Shown: piece by piece, positions 61,394-64,000 of the stretch
How positions within the stretch are numbered: position 1 is the stretch's first letter
Layout: each line of letters opens with the position of its first letter
DNA from: Phytopseudomonas argentinensis
Lineage (GTDB): Bacteria; Pseudomonadota; Gammaproteobacteria; Pseudomonadales; Pseudomonadaceae
Length of the DNA stretch: 64,000 bases
Reading direction: 5' to 3'
Assembly (NCBI RefSeq): GCF_900113905.1
Contig: NZ_FORC01000003.1
Span: forward strand, 372,001-436,000
The notes under the pieces: generated by a model
Told to the model about the DNA's origin: nothing
The model's database searches: none
Seen by the model: the letters and a program-made list of their open reading frames with translations, nothing else
Translations under genes and position numbers: made by a program

Positions 61394-62809
61394 ATGATGG
61401 AAACCTTCAACACCCAAGGCACGTTTATCATCATCAGCATGGTGGTCGTCTATATCCTGTTCACTTCCTGGCTGACGATGCGCATTCGCAGCAAGAACAC
61501 CGAACAGTACATGGTCGCCTCGCGCAGCATGCCGGCCTTCATCGTCGGCATGCTGATGATGTCCGAATACATCGGCGCCAAATCCACCATCGGCACCGCC
61601 CAGGCGGCGTTCGAGAGCGGCATGGCCGCGGCCTGGGCAGTGGTCGCCGCCGCCATCGGCTTTCCGCTATTCGCCATCCTGATGGCCAGGAAGCTCTACA
61701 GCTCCGGTGAATACACCATCTCCGGCTTCATCGAGCGCCGTTACGGCTACGGCGCCAAGATGATGGTCTCGGTGATCATGATCTACGCCCTGCTGCTGGT
61801 GAACGTGGGTAACTACGTCAGCGGCGCGGCGGCCATTGCCACGGTGATGCACATCAACCTGCCCACCGCCGCCTTCATTACCGCCATCGTCAGCACCCTC
61901 TACTACGCCTTCGGCGGCATGAAGAGCGTGGCTTACATCAGCGTGCTGCATACCGTCGTCAAATATGCCGGGGTGATGATCGTGCTGTGGATCGCCCTCA
62001 AGCTGGCCGGCGGTTTCGATCAGGTTCACCAGAGCCTGCCAGCGCACTACTTCACCTGGGACGGCGCCATCGGCGGCTCCAAGGTGCTGGCCTGGATCAT
62101 CGGCACCGTGGGCGCGATTTTCTCCACCCAGTACATCATGCAGGCGATCAGCACCACCAAGAGCGCCAAGTCCGCACGCAACGCCGCGCTGTGGGCTGGC
62201 CTGATGTGCCTGCCGATCTCCATCGCCCTGGGCGTGATTGGCGTGGTCTCCAAGTACCTGCACCCGGATATGGACAGCCTCTATGCCCTGCCGGTATTCC
62301 TGCAGTCGATGAGCCCATGGATGGCCGGTGTGGTCACCATCTCCCTGGTCGCCTCGGTGTTCGTCGGCGTCAGCGCCGTGGCCCTGGCCATCACCTCGCT
62401 GGTGGTGCGCGACTTCTACGTGCCAATCTGCAAGCCCAACGCCGAGCGCGAATTCCGCATGACCAAGGTGATCAGTCTGATCGTCGGTTTCGTGCCCCTG
62501 GTGTTCGTGTTCGCCGCGCCGGAAATTCTCAACCTGTCGTTCTTCACCCGCGCCTTGCGCCTGTCGATCACCGTCATCGCTCTGGTGGCCATCTACCTGC
62601 CGCTGTTCGCCACCGGCCGCGGCGCCACCTGGGGCCTGGGTGCCGCCACGGTCACCACCAGCGTGTGGTACCTGATGGGCAACCCGTACGGCATCGATAA
62701 CATGTACATCGCCCTGATCACCCCGGCCGTGGTGATCTGCATCGAGCGCCTGCTGCCGCGCAGCAAGGCCGACGCCAACGCTTCGGAGGTTTCCAATGCC
62801 AACTCTTGA
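61394..62809 (+). CDS. Sodium:solute symporter (SSS) family protein
   Basis: A 471-residue inner-membrane sodium symporter with about 13 hydrophobic segments: NTEQYMVASRSMPAFIVGML near the N-terminus, AFGGMKSVAYISVLHTVVKY in the middle. It presumably imports the sugar acid or glycoside degraded by the operon. CGGAGCGA precedes two adjacent ATGs (61394 and 61397). The next gene overlaps its 3' end by 14 bases. Confidence 0.92.
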   Translation: MMETFNTQGTFIIISMVVVYILFTSWLTMRIRSKNTEQYMVASRSMPAFIVGMLMMSEYIGAKSTIGTAQAAFESGMAAAWAVVAAAIGFPLFAILMARKLYSSGEYTISGFIERRYGYGAKMMVSVIMIYALLLVNVGNYVSGAAAIATVMHINLPTAAFITAIVSTLYYAFGGMKSVAYISVLHTVVKYAGVMIVLWIALKLAGGFDQVHQSLPAHYFTWDGAIGGSKVLAWIIGTVGAIFSTQYIMQAISTTKSAKSARNAALWAGLMCLPISIALGVIGVVSKYLHPDMDSLYALPVFLQSMSPWMAGVVTISLVASVFVGVSAVALAITSLVVRDFYVPICKPNAEREFRMTKVISLIVGFVPLVFVFAAPEILNLSFFTRALRLSITVIALVAIYLPLFATGRGATWGLGAATVTTSVWYLMGNPYGIDNMYIALITPAVVICIERLLPRSKADANASEVSNANS

Positions 62810-63920
62810 ACAGCGCCACGACGCCTACCTGCCCACGCCCTATGCCCAGAACCATGCCGCCAATCTGCATGAGCTGGCCGACGGCACCCTTCTGTGCACC
62901 TGGTTCGCCGGCACCCAGGAAGGCATGGCCGACATCTTCGTCCTGCTTTCGCGCCGCGACTCGGCCACCGGCGTGTGGAGCGAGCCGCAAAAGATGTCCG
63001 AAGACGCCAGCCGCTCGGAGCAGAATCCCATCCTGTTCCAGGCGCCGAATGGCCCGCTTTGGTTGATCTGGACCGCCCAGGTTTCCGGCAACCAGGAAAC
63101 CGCCATCGTACGCCGTCGCCTGTCCGAGGACGGCGGCCTGACCTGGGGCTCGATCGAGACGCTGTTCGACGAGGTGGGCACCTTCGTGCGCCACCCGCCG
63201 GCGGTGCTGAGCAACGGCGACTGGGTTTTTCCGGTGTGGTACTGCATCACCCAACCGGGCGAGAAATGGATCGGCAACCATGACGTCAGCGCAGTGATGA
63301 TCAGCAGCGACCAGGGCCGCACCTGGAGCCGTCACGACGTACCGCAGAGCACCGGCGCCGTGCACATGAACGTCCATCAACTGAGCGACGACAGCCTGCT
63401 GGGCCTGTTCCGCAGCCGCTGGGCCGACAGCATCTATGCCAGCCGCTCGACCGATCTGGGCCGCACCTGGAGCGTACCGAGGCCCACGGAATTGCCGAAC
63501 AACAACTCGTCGATCCAGTACATCCGCCTGGTCAGCGGCGAACTGGCGCTGGTCTACAACCCGATCAACGCCGAGGGCATCGAGCAGCGCCGCGCCTCGC
63601 TGTACGACGAGATCGAGGACGAGGGCGACGAGCGCGTCACGCCGACCGTCAACGCCGACGGTCGCGGCGCCGTATGGGGCATCCCCCGCGCGCCCATGAG
63701 CCTGGCGATCTCCCGAGATGAAGGGCGCAGCTGGCCGCTGCGCCTGGACATCGAGTTGGGAGACGGTTTCTGCATGACCAACAACTCCCAGGAGAAGCTC
63801 AACCGCGAATTCTCCTACCCAAGCATCATCCAGGCCCGCGACGGCAGCCTGCACGTGGCCTTCACCTACTTCCGGCAGAAGATCAAACACGTGCATATTC
63901 CCCTGGCGGCCATCCGCTAG
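62796..63920 (+). CDS. Sialidase-like (BNR/Asp-box) protein, cytoplasmic
   Basis: A 374-residue beta-propeller with four visible Asp-boxes: SEDGGLTWG, SSDQGRTWS, STDLGRTWS and SRDEGRSWP. The N-terminal region HAANLHELADGTLLCTWFAG resembles the start of the exo-alpha-sialidase domain. There is no signal peptide, so it should act inside the cell on an imported compound. It overlaps the symporter gene by 14 bases. Sialidase activity is doubtful without sialic-acid genes nearby; a hydrolase or lyase for a modified sugar acid is more plausible. Confidence 0.87.
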   Translation: MPTLEQRHDAYLPTPYAQNHAANLHELADGTLLCTWFAGTQEGMADIFVLLSRRDSATGVWSEPQKMSEDASRSEQNPILFQAPNGPLWLIWTAQVSGNQETAIVRRRLSEDGGLTWGSIETLFDEVGTFVRHPPAVLSNGDWVFPVWYCITQPGEKWIGNHDVSAVMISSDQGRTWSRHDVPQSTGAVHMNVHQLSDDSLLGLFRSRWADSIYASRSTDLGRTWSVPRPTELPNNNSSIQYIRLVSGELALVYNPINAEGIEQRRASLYDEIEDEGDERVTPTVNADGRGAVWGIPRAPMSLAISRDEGRSWPLRLDIELGDGFCMTNNSQEKLNREFSYPSIIQARDGSLHVAFTYFRQKIKHVHIPLAAIR

Positions 63921-63927
63921 AGCCAAC

Positions 63928-63951
63928 GGGCGCCCTGATGGCGCCCCTTTT
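63928..63951 (+). terminator. Terminator-like hairpin at the end of the operon
   Basis: GGGCGCC (63928-63934) pairs with GGCGCCC (63940-63946), followed by CTTTT. The next gene starts 16 bases later. Confidence 0.6.
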
Positions 63952-63966
63952 GCGTGGAGAATCCAG

Positions 63967-64000
63967 ATGAGTGAAGACCGCCGCTGCGCCCTGGTCACCG
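63967..64000 (+). CDS. Start of a gene, probably a short-chain dehydrogenase
   Basis: Eleven codons are visible, MSEDRRCALVT, after GGAG at a good distance. The CALVT segment is how many SDR oxidoreductases begin before the TGxxxGxG nucleotide loop, but the loop itself lies beyond the window, so the call is tentative. Confidence 0.5.
   Translation, partial: MSEDRRCALVT

Overview
The window is high-GC, densely coding DNA that reads as a chromosome segment of a Pseudomonas-type gammaproteobacterium. The support is the two-subunit pyruvate carboxylase pair pycA/pycB with a divergent LysR gene, REP-like GTGGGAGCGGGC palindromes between genes, and aspA, glsA, TRAP and AGCS genes of Pseudomonas type. 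No rRNA, tRNA, CRISPR array, integrase or transposase was seen. The species cannot be named from sequence reading alone.

Layout. 0-14.5 kb is amino-acid metabolism: the 3' end of a sigma-54 activator, a LysR gene divergent from aspA, two tandem paralogous family-3 solute-binding proteins, an HTH regulator with a sodium:alanine-type symporter, asparaginase, glutaminase, a homocysteine S-methyltransferase-like gene divergent from an ABC binding protein/permease pair that has no ATPase, then a GNAT gene and an Lrp/AsnC regulator. 14.9-19.5 kb is a TRAP transporter plus gamma-glutamyltransferase operon behind a good sigma-54 promoter match. 19.7-23.4 kb (minus strand) holds a second AGCS symporter, a lipoprotein hydrolase and a TsuA-like thiosulfate transporter. 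24.2-29.3 kb carries pycA/pycB, their LysR neighbour and a GntR gene. 29.5-31.9 kb has two divergent L,D-transpeptidase genes.

32.2-55.1 kb is the most unusual part. Four near-identical palindromes (core TGGTATACCA or one mismatch) lie before a DUF1185/hydrolase/aldehyde dehydrogenase/flavin reductase operon, between a DUF1330 gene and a ribBA paralog, before a polyamine-type ABC importer, and before a luciferase-like monooxygenase followed by an NCS1 permease. An FCD-type GntR gene inside the first block is the natural candidate regulator. With a zinc-ribbon Nudix gene next to that regulator, the set looks like a catabolic regulon built on a two-component FMNH2-dependent monooxygenase and carrying its own flavin-supply genes. 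The substrate is unknown; a small N-heterocycle is one possibility. A separate GntR / ADP-ribosylglycohydrolase / NCS1 permease / PfkB kinase cluster (41.9-46.1 kb), resembling E. coli yegTUVW, sits inside this region.

55.3 kb to the end has cardiolipin synthase, then an operon of a DapA-family aldolase, iron alcohol dehydrogenase, DUF1537 kinase, PdxA2, SSS symporter and sialidase-like protein, with the start of a probable SDR gene at the edge. This is probably a four-carbon sugar-acid pathway with unusual extra members.

Between genes there are REP-like elements and three copies of a roughly 250-base element with five consecutive hairpins. Stem differences between the copies are largely compensatory, so the element is probably conserved as a nucleic-acid structure rather than as a protein.
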